Shown here piece by piece: positions 34,604-43,924 of a stretch of DNA of 64,000 nucleotides (position 1 is its first letter; the number at the start of each line of letters is the position of its first letter). The position numbers and the translations under genes are program-made. The stretch is taken from assembly GCF_004362515.1 (NCBI RefSeq), contig NZ_SNXU01000001.1, positions 1,302,001 through 1,366,000 of the forward strand, in the 5' to 3' direction. The notes under the pieces were generated by a model. The model made no database searches, was not told the DNA's origin, and saw only the letters and a program-made list of their open reading frames with translations. This DNA is from Actinokineospora alba. GTDB taxonomy: Bacteria > Actinomycetota > Actinomycetes > Mycobacteriales > Pseudonocardiaceae.

Positions 34604-36717
34604 GGCGTGTCCTCGGCGAGGTCCATCAGCTGACGGGCGCGGGCATCCCATGACTCGGGCAGCACAGACCTTCTTCGTTGGTCCGGAGTGGACAGACCAC
34701 CGTCGTCGAGGCTCTTCGCGATCAGCTCGACGAACTCGGAGCTGCTGGTGGAAACCCGGACCAGGTCGGTGTAGTGCGCGATCTCGGGGAAGTCCGTGCT
34801 CACCACGGGAAGGCCGAGCGCGAGGTATTCCTTGAGCTTGATCGGGTTGGCGTGGGTGATCCAGTCGTTGTCGAGCCACGGCATGATCGCCACGTCGAAT
34901 CCCGAGCCGTAGGCCGGAATCTGTTCGTAGGGACGGAAACCGAGCCAGTGCACGTTCTCGTACTTCTCGAACCGCTCCATCGAGCAGGTCGCGTCGCCGA
35001 TCAGCACCAGCGAGACGTCCGGCAGCTCGGCGGCGACCCGCTCCATCAGGTCGAAGTCAACGACGTAGTCATCGAGCCCGCCGAAGAAACCGACGCGCGG
35101 GCCGGGGATCGACGCCAGGTCCGCGGGCAGCTCGGCGGTCGGGGTGAAGTGCTGGAGATCGACGCCGTGGTCGAGGAAGTAGCCCCGCTCGCCGGTGACC
35201 GCGCGGTCGTCGGACTGCAGCGCGCGGCTCACGTAGAGGATGTGGTCGGAGTGCGCGAGGAGCTTGTCCTCCAGCGCCTCGATGGCCGCGGTGTCCGCCT
35301 CGGGGAACGCGGAGTGCCGGTCGGAGCGGTTGAACAGCAGCTTCTTGCGCGGCATCGGCTCGACGACGTCCCACGCGGTGGGGATGGTCGCGACGACGAC
35401 CGGTGTGCCCATCCGCAGCACCGCGCATACCGCGCGGACCTGCGCGCGCACGAGCACCGCGTTGAGCTTGCGCAGCCACGGCTTGCCGTAGAACGGCAGC
35501 GGCAGCGGGGTCATGACATGGAAGCCCGGCACATCGGGCAGCGGGCGGCGCACCAGCATCGCGACGCTGCGGGCCTTGCGCAGGATCCGGCGCAGGAACT
35601 GCGTGCTGCGCCCGGGCAGCGGCATCCGCATGCCGATGCTGTTGACGAGAAGCACCTTGCGCCGCTTGGCGACCCGGCGCATCAGCTGGAAGTCGGAGTG
35701 CGCGCGATTGTGATACCACCAGTCCTGAGCGGAGAAGCACAGGTAGCTCGGCCCCTTGGCCGAATCGAGCGACTCGGGCCAGCGCCGCATGCCGACCAGG
35801 CCGCGCAGTGCGGCCCGGTGTCGGGCAGTCCCCGCGCCGCGGACCGCGCGCAGGCCCTCATTGAGCGCGACGGCCAACCACATCAGCACCGAGCGGATCC
35901 GGCCGTGGCGTTTCCGGTGCAGCCGGACCCGATTCGCGGCGAGCAGCGACCAGAGGGTCGCCGAGGACTCCGACTCGCCGCCCAGGTGCACGGCGACCGC
36001 GGCGGGCTCGTAGCGCACGGCGAACCCGCGTGCACGCGCGCGCAGCATGAAGTCGGTTTCCTCGGAGTACAGCAGGAAGCGTTCCTCCAGGTCCCCCACG
36101 TGGTCCAGACAGTCGCGGGTGACCAGCCACGCGGCGCCGGTGACCCAGTCGGCGTCGGTGCCGCCCTCGTAGGCGCTGGAGTCCGTGACGGTCTCGCCGA
36201 GCACGGGCACGCGGCCCGCCAGGTTCCCGCCGAGGACGGCCTCACCCAGCGCGCGCAGGACGGTCGGCTCGCGGCGCAGCGACTTGTGCACGACGCCGTG
36301 CTCGTCGGTCAGCTTGGGGGCGACGATGCCCGCCCCGGTGGCCGCGGCCGTGTCGCGCAGCGTGGCGACCGAGCCCGGCGCGAGCCGGATGTCGGCGTTG
36401 AGAACAAGAACGTCGCAGCCGGGGGCGGCGGCGATGCCCGAGTTGACCCCCGCGGCGAAGCCTTCGTTGCCGAGCCTGCGCACGAACGGGACGTCGAGAC
36501 CGAGCTTGGCGGCGGTGGCCGCGACGACGTCGGCGGTGCCGTCCGTCGACGCGTTGTCCACGACGATCACCCGCGACTCGCCCGCACCGAGCAGCGCTTC
36601 CGGAAGAGCCTCCAGGCAGCCCGCTATGACCTGCGCGCTCTGGTAGGTGACGATCACCACGGCCAATGGGCGTCGCTGATCCGGTCTAGATTCCTGCGGA
36701 GACTGCTTCACGGCCAC
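34591..36717 (-). CDS. Bifunctional GT2-GT4-type glycosyltransferase fusion
   Basis: 708 residues, GTG start. Residues about 17-300 are a GT2 rhamnosyl/galactofuranosyl-type domain (VVIVTYQSAQVIAGCLEALP, VIVVDNASTDGT, LVLNADIRLAPGS, ETDFMLRARARGF). From about 325 a GT-B domain follows (KVLLVNSIGMRMPLPGRS, PRVGFFGGLDDYVVDFDLME, GFRPYEQIPAYGSGFDVAIM, KLKEYLALGLPVVST). The two would add consecutive sugars to the same lipid-linked acceptor. It heads the downstream half of the locus (34.6-28.4 kb), behind a 211-bp gap. Confidence 0.9.
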   Translation of the reverse strand: MAVKQSPQESRPDQRRPLAVVIVTYQSAQVIAGCLEALPEALLGAGESRVIVVDNASTDGTADVVAATAAKLGLDVPFVRRLGNEGFAAGVNSGIAAAPGCDVLVLNADIRLAPGSVATLRDTAAATGAGIVAPKLTDEHGVVHKSLRREPTVLRALGEAVLGGNLAGRVPVLGETVTDSSAYEGGTDADWVTGAAWLVTRDCLDHVGDLEERFLLYSEETDFMLRARARGFAVRYEPAAVAVHLGGESESSATLWSLLAANRVRLHRKRHGRIRSVLMWLAVALNEGLRAVRGAGTARHRAALRGLVGMRRWPESLDSAKGPSYLCFSAQDWWYHNRAHSDFQLMRRVAKRRKVLLVNSIGMRMPLPGRSTQFLRRILRKARSVAMLVRRPLPDVPGFHVMTPLPLPFYGKPWLRKLNAVLVRAQVRAVCAVLRMGTPVVVATIPTAWDVVEPMPRKKLLFNRSDRHSAFPEADTAAIEALEDKLLAHSDHILYVSRALQSDDRAVTGERGYFLDHGVDLQHFTPTAELPADLASIPGPRVGFFGGLDDYVVDFDLMERVAAELPDVSLVLIGDATCSMERFEKYENVHWLGFRPYEQIPAYGSGFDVAIMPWLDNDWITHANPIKLKEYLALGLPVVSTDFPEIAHYTDLVRVSTSSSEFVELIAKSLDDGGLSTPDQRRRSVLPESWDARARQLMDLAEDTPCAE

Positions 36718-36928
36718 GTCCTCGACAACCCACGACGCGCCGGCGGTCCCGGCGACAGAACACTTGCCTGGTAGATCGACGGCAGCCGGATGACCGTTAC
36801 TCTCGGTCTACTTATTCACCATGTCTTCACGCCGACTAGTCACACGGAGTGATTAGCCCGGCACGCCAAGGGCCGCGATGTGACTTGGTGTCCACATCGC
36901 GGCCCGTCGAGCGCGCATCGGTGCTTGT
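36718..36928. other. Intergenic region before the GT2-GT4 gene, with hairpin terminator
   Basis: 211 bp. A perfect 13-bp stem (GGGCCGCGATGTG 36870-36882 / CACATCGCGGCCC 36893-36905) terminates the beta-helix gene. The minus strand near 36790-36805 reads CGAGAGTAACGG, a possible regulatory motif for the downstream operon. Confidence 0.65.
36870..36905 (-). terminator. Terminator of the beta-helix lipoprotein gene
   Basis: 13-bp perfect stem with a 10-nt loop, 24 bp after the stop at 36929. It would isolate this gene from the GT2-GT4/asnB/wzz/wzy unit. Confidence 0.8.
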
Positions 36929-38029
36929 TCAGCCCCGGATCGGGACCGGGTTGCCGTTCGCGTCCACGTTGCCGCCACCATCGGTGGTGCCCGACAGGGC
37001 GTTGTGGAACGGCGCGTACTTGAACTCGGTCAGCACGTTGTCCTTGACCACGAACGGCGGCGACGCCGCGGCGAAGATCAGGTGGTTCGAGCGCCTGATG
37101 TAGTTCCCCTCGATCAGCCAGTTCTTGCTGATCGCGGTGCCCGCACCCGGGGTGGCGTCGTTGTAGATGCCGATGCCGTTGTGGGTGTAGCCGCCGTCCA
37201 TCCGGCCGCCGTCGATGTAGTTGTGCCGGACGACGCCGTTGCTGGCGTTCGGGTTCATGTTGATGACGTCGGTGTGGTCGCCATCGCGGAAGTACGTGTC
37301 GTGCAGGAAGTTGTCCTGGATCAGGTACGGGCCCTGACCCTGGATGATCATGTGGATGTTGAACCCGTAGATGTTGTTGCGCACGAAGGTTCCGCGGTCG
37401 TAGGCGAAGATGCCGTTGCCGCTGAGCCCACCGGACTCGGGTGCGATCGTGCTGTCCTGGATGGTGACGGTGCCGTTCTCCAGCCACACCGCGTGGTGGT
37501 CGCCGCCGTAGATGCGGCTCTGCGAGACGGTGATGTGCACGCTGTCGCCGACATTGACGTGCAGCATGCCGTCGATCAGGAACTTCTCGATCTTGTACGG
37601 GTTGGCCGCGGTGCCCGCGCCGGGAATGCCCTTGTCCTTGAGCCAGGTCGCGTTGACCAGCTGGGTGCCGCTGACGCGCCGCAGGTCGGTCGCCTTGACG
37701 CCGGTGTTCGCGGCGTTAGGCCAGCCGGACAGGCCGGGCGTGGTCGTCGCGGTGGTGGAGGCGGACGGCTTGGGCGCGACCGTGCCGGTGGCGGTCTTCG
37801 AAGCCGAGGAGCTCGGCGCCACGGACGCGGAGGAGGTGGGGACCGGGCTGCTCGTCGAGCTGGGCGGGGAGGAGGACGAGACGGTGGGTTCGACTGGGAG
37901 TGTCGCGTCGGCGGGAGCGCAGGCGATCGTGGCCGCGGCGACGATCAGCGATCCGCCTACCGCCAGGACGCGGCGACGAGCCTTGCCGGGTAAATCAGAG
38001 CCACGGTGCGTGGCCGTGCGGGGATGCAC
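36929..38029 (-). CDS. Exported right-handed beta-helix protein, probable lipoprotein
   Basis: 366 residues from GTG 38029 (TAGG 8 nt upstream; a TTG at 38035 is the alternative). An Arg-rich start (KARRRVLAVGG) leads to a hydrophobic segment and ATIAC, a lipobox-like site. A Ser/Thr/Pro linker (about 45-100) follows. The rest shows beta-helix coils with HAVWLENGTVTIQDSTI, RNNIYGFNIHMIIQG and NYIDGGRMDGGYTHNGIGIY. Such folds are common in pectate-lyase-like depolymerases and glycan-binding proteins, so it may trim or hold the polymer outside the cell. No catalytic residues can be assigned. Confidence 0.8.
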   Translation of the reverse strand: MHPRTATHRGSDLPGKARRRVLAVGGSLIVAAATIACAPADATLPVEPTVSSSSPPSSTSSPVPTSSASVAPSSSASKTATGTVAPKPSASTTATTTPGLSGWPNAANTGVKATDLRRVSGTQLVNATWLKDKGIPGAGTAANPYKIEKFLIDGMLHVNVGDSVHITVSQSRIYGGDHHAVWLENGTVTIQDSTIAPESGGLSGNGIFAYDRGTFVRNNIYGFNIHMIIQGQGPYLIQDNFLHDTYFRDGDHTDVINMNPNASNGVVRHNYIDGGRMDGGYTHNGIGIYNDATPGAGTAISKNWLIEGNYIRRSNHLIFAAASPPFVVKDNVLTEFKYAPFHNALSGTTDGGGNVDANGNPVPIRG

Positions 38030-38409
38030 GAGCAATGCCTACCTTTCGTCTGACCGCGTCCAAGCCGGACTTCGAATCCCCCGTAGTCCGGCCAGGTGGA
38101 AGTGGTCTCGTTATCTTCATGTGACCAATTGGCGCCCGAACGGTAACCCAAGGTTCCGGCGGGTGCATTAGTCCATTCAGACCAGCCCATGGTCGCACGG
38201 GCAGGGCCGGCTGCTCCCTGCTCGACCGGATCGTGATCCGGTCCGGCCGAGGTGATGATCGGATACGACCACGCCGCTCGCAGGTCAGCCCGGCGACCCG
38301 CCGGCGATTCCCGCTGACCTGCGCGAACTCGCCAACATCCGCCCCGCGAAGACGATCGCAGCGAGAATCGTTTGCATTCGCAGGCGTGACGCCCGCCACA
38401 CTGGCGCTG
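38030..38409. other. Intergenic region before the beta-helix gene
   Basis: 380 bp, no CDS. It holds GACCGGATC-GT-GATCCGGTC (38224-38243), an IR CAGGTCAGC/GCTGACCTG (38281-38321) with a nested CCGGCG stem, and a minus-strand GGTTACCGTTCGG near 38140. The hairpins can end the flippase operon; the promoter of the beta-helix gene should lie in 38040-38200. Confidence 0.6.
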
Positions 38410-39870
38410 TTAAGGGTGCTGACCAGCGGCTTCCTTCTTTCCGACGGATGTGAGTTCGGCCAACCCCGACCGCATCGGAGCGACCACCGGCAGGTACAGC
38501 AGCAGTCCGCCGATCCCACCGACGGCGAGGATCAGCAGGTCGGGGCTCAGGTGGCGGGTGGCGAGGAACGGCACCACGCACAGCAGCAGGACTCCGGCGA
38601 ACGGCCGGGCCACCGCCTTCGCCAGGCCGGCGGCTGGGATGCCGAGCCTGCCCAGGGTCCACAGGAACGCGGGCACCATGATCAGCACGGCGACCAGCAT
38701 GTGCGCGACGCCGACTCCGGCGACGCCGCCCACTGAGGCCCCGAGGACCAGGGCGGGCAGCAGCGCGACGACCCACATGGCCTGCAGCGCCAGCGTGCGG
38801 CGGGCGTGGCCGAGCGCGATGAGCAGGTCGAAGCACAGCTGCAAGGCGACTCGGGCGACGCCGAGCACGGCGAGGAACACCAGCGCGGTGGCCGCGCCGA
38901 CCCACTTCTCGCCGTACATCAGCCGGATCGTGGGGACCGCCATGATCGCCAGCAGGCCGCAGATCGGCACCGCGGCGGCCATGAGCAGGCCCATCGAGCG
39001 GGTGAAGGCGACGCGCACGGCGTCGAGATCGTGCTGGAGCCGGGCGAAGGCGGGGACGCTCACCCGGGCGACCGGGATCGACAGCAGGGTGATCGGCCAG
39101 CTCGACAAGTTGAACGCGAGCACGTAGAGGCCCAGCGTGGTCGGACCCAGGATCGGGCCGATCACCATGTTGTCGAGGTTGACCATCAGCACGGTGAGCA
39201 GCGTGGCGCCGCCGAGCGGGATGCCGTTGCGCAGCAGTTCCTTGGCGATCTTCGGGTCAAACGCCGGCTTGTAGCGGGCCGGGGTGAGAGCGAGGTGCAT
39301 CAGACCGTTGACCAGGTTTCCCGCGAGCCTGCCCCACACCAGGCTCCACACGCCGACGCCCGCCAGCGCGAGCGCGAGGGTGAGCCCGGTGGTGATGACG
39401 AACCCGGACATGTCGGCGTAGAGCCGCAGGTCCTGGCGGAACGAGCGGGTCAGGATCGCCGACGGCACGGCCAGCGCGCCGTTGATCAACAGGGATACCG
39501 ACAGCACTTGGACGAGTTCGGTCGCCTCCGGCGCGCCGAGCGCGGTGGCGAACAGGCCCGCGCCGCCGAAGAAGACCAGGAACATCACGCAGCTGAACCC
39601 GAAGATCACCGTGGTCGCGGTCGGCGCCACCTTCGACACGTCGCCGGGCCAGCGCACCAGCACCTGCTCGATGCCGAGGTCGTTGATGTTGATCAGGATG
39701 ACGAGCACGACGGTCGCCACGGCGAACAGGCCGTAGTCGTTGGGCGTGAGCAGCCGGGCCAGGATCATCCCGGAGATCAGGTTGGCCAGCCGCGACACCA
39801 GGGTGCTGGCGAAGCTCCAGCGCACGCCCTTGCGGACGAGGGCGCCGAGGTCTTCGTCCTGGGTCGTCAC
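38410..39870 (-). CDS. Wzx/WzxC-like lipopolysaccharide (MOP superfamily) flippase
   Basis: 486 residues from GTG 39870, which overlaps the acyltransferase stop (GTGA). About fourteen hydrophobic segments, with the WzxC-type opening LVRKGVRWSFASTLVSRLAN and ARLLTPNDYGLFAVATVVLV. It would flip the undecaprenyl-linked repeat unit across the membrane. It is the last gene of the tightly coupled block 47.06-38.41 kb. The apparent longer frame (to 41073) lies inside the acyltransferase gene and is not real. Confidence 0.92.
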   Translation of the reverse strand: MTTQDEDLGALVRKGVRWSFASTLVSRLANLISGMILARLLTPNDYGLFAVATVVLVILININDLGIEQVLVRWPGDVSKVAPTATTVIFGFSCVMFLVFFGGAGLFATALGAPEATELVQVLSVSLLINGALAVPSAILTRSFRQDLRLYADMSGFVITTGLTLALALAGVGVWSLVWGRLAGNLVNGLMHLALTPARYKPAFDPKIAKELLRNGIPLGGATLLTVLMVNLDNMVIGPILGPTTLGLYVLAFNLSSWPITLLSIPVARVSVPAFARLQHDLDAVRVAFTRSMGLLMAAAVPICGLLAIMAVPTIRLMYGEKWVGAATALVFLAVLGVARVALQLCFDLLIALGHARRTLALQAMWVVALLPALVLGASVGGVAGVGVAHMLVAVLIMVPAFLWTLGRLGIPAAGLAKAVARPFAGVLLLCVVPFLATRHLSPDLLILAVGGIGGLLLYLPVVAPMRSGLAELTSVGKKEAAGQHP

Positions 39871-41015
39871 AAGCGTTCCCGGCGCCCGCGGATCGCGGCG
39901 GTGACCGCGGACAGCGAACGGTTCTCCAGGAACGGCCGCTCGAAGGCCCGGTGGAACAGGTACGACCCGGCCAGCACGGCGGCCATCCCGACCGCCAGCA
40001 GGAGAACGAACCTGGTGAGCGGGTCGGCGACGACCGGCTCGACCGCGAAGTGGCCGATGAGCCACAGGATCGGCAGGTGCACCAGGTACACGCTGTAGGA
40101 GTAGAGCCCGATCCCGCTGAGCACCCGGCCCGCCAGCAGCGAGCGCAGCGGGCCGAGCCCGCCGCCCGCCAGCGCGGCCAGGATGCAGGCGGTGCCGACA
40201 CCGACGAGCAGGTCGATCCAGAAGTAGGCGTGGTCCACCCACACCGATCCCTTGACCGCGGCCAGCACACCGAAGGCGGCGAAACACCCGATGCCCAGCG
40301 TGGCCAGGCCGCGCGGCGACCGGCCGTCGCGCACCACCTGGGCGGCGGCGACCCCGAAGACGAACAGGGCGAGGAACTGCGGGGTCAGGTTCAGGATGCC
40401 GTCGAGCGCGCCGACGTTCTCGCCGACGAGCTGGGCGCCGATGACCGCGGTCGTGAAGATCGCGACCATCCACACGGGGCCGAGCTTGCGGCGGAACAGC
40501 AGGACCAGCGGGAACAGGAAGTAGATCTGCCATTCGACGGCGATCGACCAGAACGCGCCGTTCGGCTTGGGGCTGTCGATCACGTCCTGGACGAGGAAGA
40601 AGTGCGCGATCACACCCTTGAGCGTGATGGCGCGGCCGGTCAGCTCGGGGGTGATCAGGCCGAAGACGATCACCGACAGCGCCAGCGCCGCCCAGTACGG
40701 CGGCAGGATTCGCCAAGCGCGCCTGCGCAGGAACCGGAGGGTCCCACCCAACTCGAACTCGCGGCGGGCCGGGGCGACAGTCAACGAGAACCCGCTGACC
40801 ACGATGAACACCGCGACTGCCAGGTGGCCGTAGACGAGCCAACCGAGCGCGGCGGGGCCGGTGTTGACGGGGTAGCTCGGGTAGACGGTGAACCAGATGT
40901 GGTGCAGGACAACGTAAAGCGCGGCGACCGCGCGCACCCCGTCCAGGTAGGACAGGCGCGGCTTCGGCCGGTCGGCCGTGGCGGGGGCAGCGATCTCGGT
41001 CGCGCGCTCGGTCAT
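39867..41015 (-). CDS. OafA-like membrane acyltransferase (acyltransferase 3 family)
   Basis: 382 residues, ATG overlapping the previous stop (ATGA). About ten hydrophobic segments; the catalytic-type motifs are RLSYLDGVRAVAALYVVLHH (Arg/His), RRRAWRILPPYW and FWSIAVEWQIYFLFP. By family it O-acylates (usually O-acetylates) sugars of an exported glycan with acyl-CoA. It lies between a hexapeptide acetyltransferase and the flippase gene, so it likely decorates the repeat unit. Confidence 0.92.
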   Translation of the reverse strand: MTERATEIAAPATADRPKPRLSYLDGVRAVAALYVVLHHIWFTVYPSYPVNTGPAALGWLVYGHLAVAVFIVVSGFSLTVAPARREFELGGTLRFLRRRAWRILPPYWAALALSVIVFGLITPELTGRAITLKGVIAHFFLVQDVIDSPKPNGAFWSIAVEWQIYFLFPLVLLFRRKLGPVWMVAIFTTAVIGAQLVGENVGALDGILNLTPQFLALFVFGVAAAQVVRDGRSPRGLATLGIGCFAAFGVLAAVKGSVWVDHAYFWIDLLVGVGTACILAALAGGGLGPLRSLLAGRVLSGIGLYSYSVYLVHLPILWLIGHFAVEPVVADPLTRFVLLLAVGMAAVLAGSYLFHRAFERPFLENRSLSAVTAAIRGRRERL

Positions 41016-41593
41016 TTCGCCTCCACCACGTCGCCGTCACGCCGGTAGCGCTTCCCGCAGGCCGGGCACACAAGGGTGTCCTCGCCCTCCGCGTCGAGGC
41101 GTTCGGCGCACTCGCAGACCCAGCCGCGCACGGCGGCCGGGTTGCCCGCGACGAACGCGTGCGCGGGCACGTCCCTGGTGATCACCGAGCCCGCGGCGGC
41201 GAACGCGTACGCGCCGATCGTGGTGCCGCACACGACGGTGGTGCCCGCGCCGAGTGTCGCGCCGGACTCGACTCGGGTGCCGCTCAGCGCCTCCGGGCCC
41301 TTCTTGATGTGCGCGCGTGGGCGGAGGTCGTTGGTGAACACGACGTTCGGGCCGAGGAAGACGTCGTCGCCGGTGGTGACGCCGTCGAAGAGGAGGACCG
41401 CGTTCTTGACCGTCACCCGGTCGCCGAGGCGCACACCGCCCTCGACGAACGCGTGGTCGCAGATGTTGCAGTCGACGCCGACGACCGCGCCGGGAAGCAC
41501 GTGCGCCCACGCCCACACCCGGGTGCCCGCGCCGACCTGGTCGGACTCGCACAGCCCCAGTGGGTGCACTCGCACGCCTTCCGGCTCAGCCAT
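41012..41593 (-). CDS. Left-handed beta-helix N-acetyltransferase, WbpD/FdtC-like, with C-terminal zinc ribbon
   Basis: 193 residues, ATG. Hexapeptide repeats (VGAGTRVWAWAHVLPGA, VDCNICDHAFVEGGVRLGDR, GPNVVFTNDLRPRA) match the sugar 3-N-acetyltransferases (WbpD/FdtC/QdtC). The C-terminus carries a CEC...CPAC metal-binding ribbon, as in some WbpD-like proteins. It should acetylate the amino group that the overlapping aminotransferase gene product installs. The two genes overlap by 8 bp. Confidence 0.88.
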   Translation of the reverse strand: MAEPEGVRVHPLGLCESDQVGAGTRVWAWAHVLPGAVVGVDCNICDHAFVEGGVRLGDRVTVKNAVLLFDGVTTGDDVFLGPNVVFTNDLRPRAHIKKGPEALSGTRVESGATLGAGTTVVCGTTIGAYAFAAAGSVITRDVPAHAFVAGNPAAVRGWVCECAERLDAEGEDTLVCPACGKRYRRDGDVVEAK

Positions 41594-42692
41594 GTCTGGC
41601 CACCGCCTCCGCGAGGACCGCGCACACCCGCTCCTGCTGGTCGCGGGTGATGCCGGGGAACAACGGCAGCGACAGGATCTCCGCGGCCGCGCGCTCGGCG
41701 ACCGGGTAGCCGCCCGGCGCGCCGTACTGGGCGAACGCGCCGGTCTCGTGCACCGGGGTCGGGTAGTGGATGCCCGCGCCGATCCCGGCGGCGTTGAGGT
41801 CGGCGAGCACGGCGTCGCGGTTGGCGACGCGTACGACGTAGAGGTGCCATACGTGCTCGTTGCCGGTCGCGGTCGTGGGGACGCGCACGCCGTCGACGCC
41901 TTTGAGGAGGTCGGCGTAGGCGTCCGCGGCGAGCCCGCGTTCGATGTTCCAGTCGGCGAGCAGGCGCAGCTTCGCGCGCAGCACGACCGCCTGCAGTGCG
42001 TCGAGGCGGGAGTTGAAGCCGACCACGGGGTGCGAGTACTTGCGGTCGCTGCCGTGGTTGGCCAGGAGCCGGACCCGCTCAGCCACCTCGTCGTCGTCGG
42101 TGGTGATCGCGCCCGCGTCGCCGAACGCGCCGAGGTTCTTGCCCGGGTAGAAGCTGGTGCCCGTGGCGACGCCGAACGCGCCCATCGCCTTGCCGTCCTG
42201 GGTGGCGCCCTGGCACTGCGCGGCGTCCTCGATGACGACGAGTCCGTGTTCGCGGGCGACCGCGCCGACCCGGCCCATCGGGGCCAGCTGGCCGAACAGG
42301 TGCACCGGCATGACGGCCGTGCACGTCGCGGCGACCTCGGCCAGCGCGTCGGGGTCGATCAGCAGGTGCTCGTCATCCACGTCGACCGGCACCGGCACCG
42401 CGCCCGCGCGCAGCACGGCCTCGGCGGTGGCGACGAAAGTGTTGGCGGGCAAGGCGACCCGGTCGTCTCGGCCGACGCCGACCGCGCGCAGCGCGAGTTC
42501 GAGGGCGTCGGTGCCGTTGCCGACGCCGACACAGTGTGTCCGGCCGGTGAACTCGGCGAACTCCGCCTCGAACGCGGCGACCTCCGGGCCGCCGACGAAG
42601 CCGGTGGTCGCCAGCACCCGGGCGAAGCCGTCGCGGACCTCGTCGGCGATCTGGTCGCGCTGCCAACCGAGGTCGACAAGTGGAACGGTCAT
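41586..42692 (-). CDS. DegT/DnrJ/EryC1 sugar aminotransferase, WbpE/FdtB-like
   Basis: 368 residues, ATG overlapping the GT4 stop (ATGA). PLP-lysine motif SFYPGKNLGAFGDAG (Lys about 184), IEDAAQCQGA for the phosphate/ring-contacting Asp, and GNGTDALELALRA near the N-terminus. The closest pattern is the 3-amino branch (WbpE, FdtB, QdtB), which aminates a 3-keto sugar nucleotide with glutamate. Together with the neighbouring WbpD-like acetyltransferase and the Gfo/Idh oxidoreductase at 53.5 kb it gives a WbpB-E-D set for a 2,3-diacetamido uronic sugar. Confidence 0.9.
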   Translation of the reverse strand: MTVPLVDLGWQRDQIADEVRDGFARVLATTGFVGGPEVAAFEAEFAEFTGRTHCVGVGNGTDALELALRAVGVGRDDRVALPANTFVATAEAVLRAGAVPVPVDVDDEHLLIDPDALAEVAATCTAVMPVHLFGQLAPMGRVGAVAREHGLVVIEDAAQCQGATQDGKAMGAFGVATGTSFYPGKNLGAFGDAGAITTDDDEVAERVRLLANHGSDRKYSHPVVGFNSRLDALQAVVLRAKLRLLADWNIERGLAADAYADLLKGVDGVRVPTTATGNEHVWHLYVVRVANRDAVLADLNAAGIGAGIHYPTPVHETGAFAQYGAPGGYPVAERAAAEILSLPLFPGITRDQQERVCAVLAEAVARHG

Positions 42693-43924
42693 CGAACGGC
42701 CCCTTCAGGTGCTGTCTTGCGCGGAGCGAAACCCTTGCCCCGCAAGTTGTTCTTGAGTGGCTCGGGCAGTCGGCGCCCGGCCAGCAACGCCGCGGTCCGA
42801 ACGCCCTCGCGCAAAGCGGTGGACCGCGACACCTTCGCCGCGGCCACCTCGCGGTAGAGCCGTTCGACGCCGCGGGCGGCGGGCGCCAGCCCGTAGTGCT
42901 CGGTCACCACCGACCGGCCGAACGCGCCGAGTTCCGCACGCCGGTCCGGGTCGAGCAGCAGCGGCCGGATCTGCTCGGCCAGCGGCTCGGCCGACAGGTC
43001 GCCGGTGCCGAGGCCGTAGTAGCCCCACTGCCCGAAGTAGCCCGCGCTGGTTTCGTCGTAAGGCAGGGAGAACCCGCGCTCGCCGAGCACCACGATCGGC
43101 TTGGCGAAGGCCAGCGACCGCAGCGCGGAGCCGCCCATGCCGAGCATCAGGTCAGCGCAGTCGTAGGCGGGGCGCGGGTCGATCATCCCGCCGGTCATGA
43201 CGACGACATCGGTGCCGTGGCGGTCGTTGACCCGGTTCGCGAGCTCACCGACCCGCTCGGCCGCGGTGCCCTCGCCGACCAGCACGAGCCGCACCGGCAG
43301 GTCCTCGGCGAGCAGGTCGACCGCGGCGATGCTGCGCTGCAGGCTCTCCAGCTTGAGCCACTCGGTCAGCCGGGACACGGTGACCAGGTTGAGCTTGCCG
43401 TCGTCGAGCCCGAACTTCGCCCGGAAGGGCGCCGAGTCGACGGCTCCGGGGGCGTTGAAGTCGGTGTCGACCGGCGGTTCGAGCAGCTCGACCCGGCCCG
43501 CGCGCATCGCCCTGGCCTCGTCGACGAGTTGGCGGGTGCCGAAAGTGGTGGTCAGGTGGCGCGGAAGGAAGCGCGGCACGACCATCCCCATCATGGTGCA
43601 GAGGATGGGAACGCCACGCAGGAGATGTTCGCCGTAGTAGGCGTCGAAGCACTGCGGCCAGTCCCACACGTGGATCAGGTCGGGCCGCTCGGTGCGCACC
43701 GCCGCGCGCAGCGCCCGCATGACGGCGGGCGACGGATGCGACTGGGCATCCGGTGCCTCGATCAGCCGCAGGCCCTTCTGCTCGGCGAGGGCCACGGCGG
43801 GCCCGGGGGCGGCGAAGAGCACCACGTCGTGGCCGAACTGGTCGCGCACGGTCGCGGCGAGCTCGATGGCGTTGGTCTGGGTGCCGCCGAGTTCGAGGCG
43901 GTGGGCGAACACGAGGATCTTCAT
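42689..43924 (-). CDS. Glycosyltransferase family 4
   Basis: 411 residues, ATG. The N-terminus MKILVFAHRLELGGTQTNAIELA is a classic GT4 start. The donor side contains LNLVTVSRLTEWLKLESLQR, RLVLVGEGTAAERV and GGSALRSLAFAKPIVVLGERG in place of the usual E-x7-E segment, so the acidic pair is not obvious. It adds one sugar to the repeat unit. It overlaps the acyltransferase gene (43921) and the aminotransferase gene by 4 bp each. Confidence 0.88.
   Translation of the reverse strand: MKILVFAHRLELGGTQTNAIELAATVRDQFGHDVVLFAAPGPAVALAEQKGLRLIEAPDAQSHPSPAVMRALRAAVRTERPDLIHVWDWPQCFDAYYGEHLLRGVPILCTMMGMVVPRFLPRHLTTTFGTRQLVDEARAMRAGRVELLEPPVDTDFNAPGAVDSAPFRAKFGLDDGKLNLVTVSRLTEWLKLESLQRSIAAVDLLAEDLPVRLVLVGEGTAAERVGELANRVNDRHGTDVVVMTGGMIDPRPAYDCADLMLGMGGSALRSLAFAKPIVVLGERGFSLPYDETSAGYFGQWGYYGLGTGDLSAEPLAEQIRPLLLDPDRRAELGAFGRSVVTEHYGLAPAARGVERLYREVAAAKVSRSTALREGVRTAALLAGRRLPEPLKNNLRGKGFAPRKTAPEGAVR

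Noticed and set aside
38410..41073. 887-codon frame fusing the flippase to an upstream extension
   Set aside because: The N-terminal half is an out-of-frame reading of the acyltransferase gene. The true start is GTG 39870 in a GTGA overlap.
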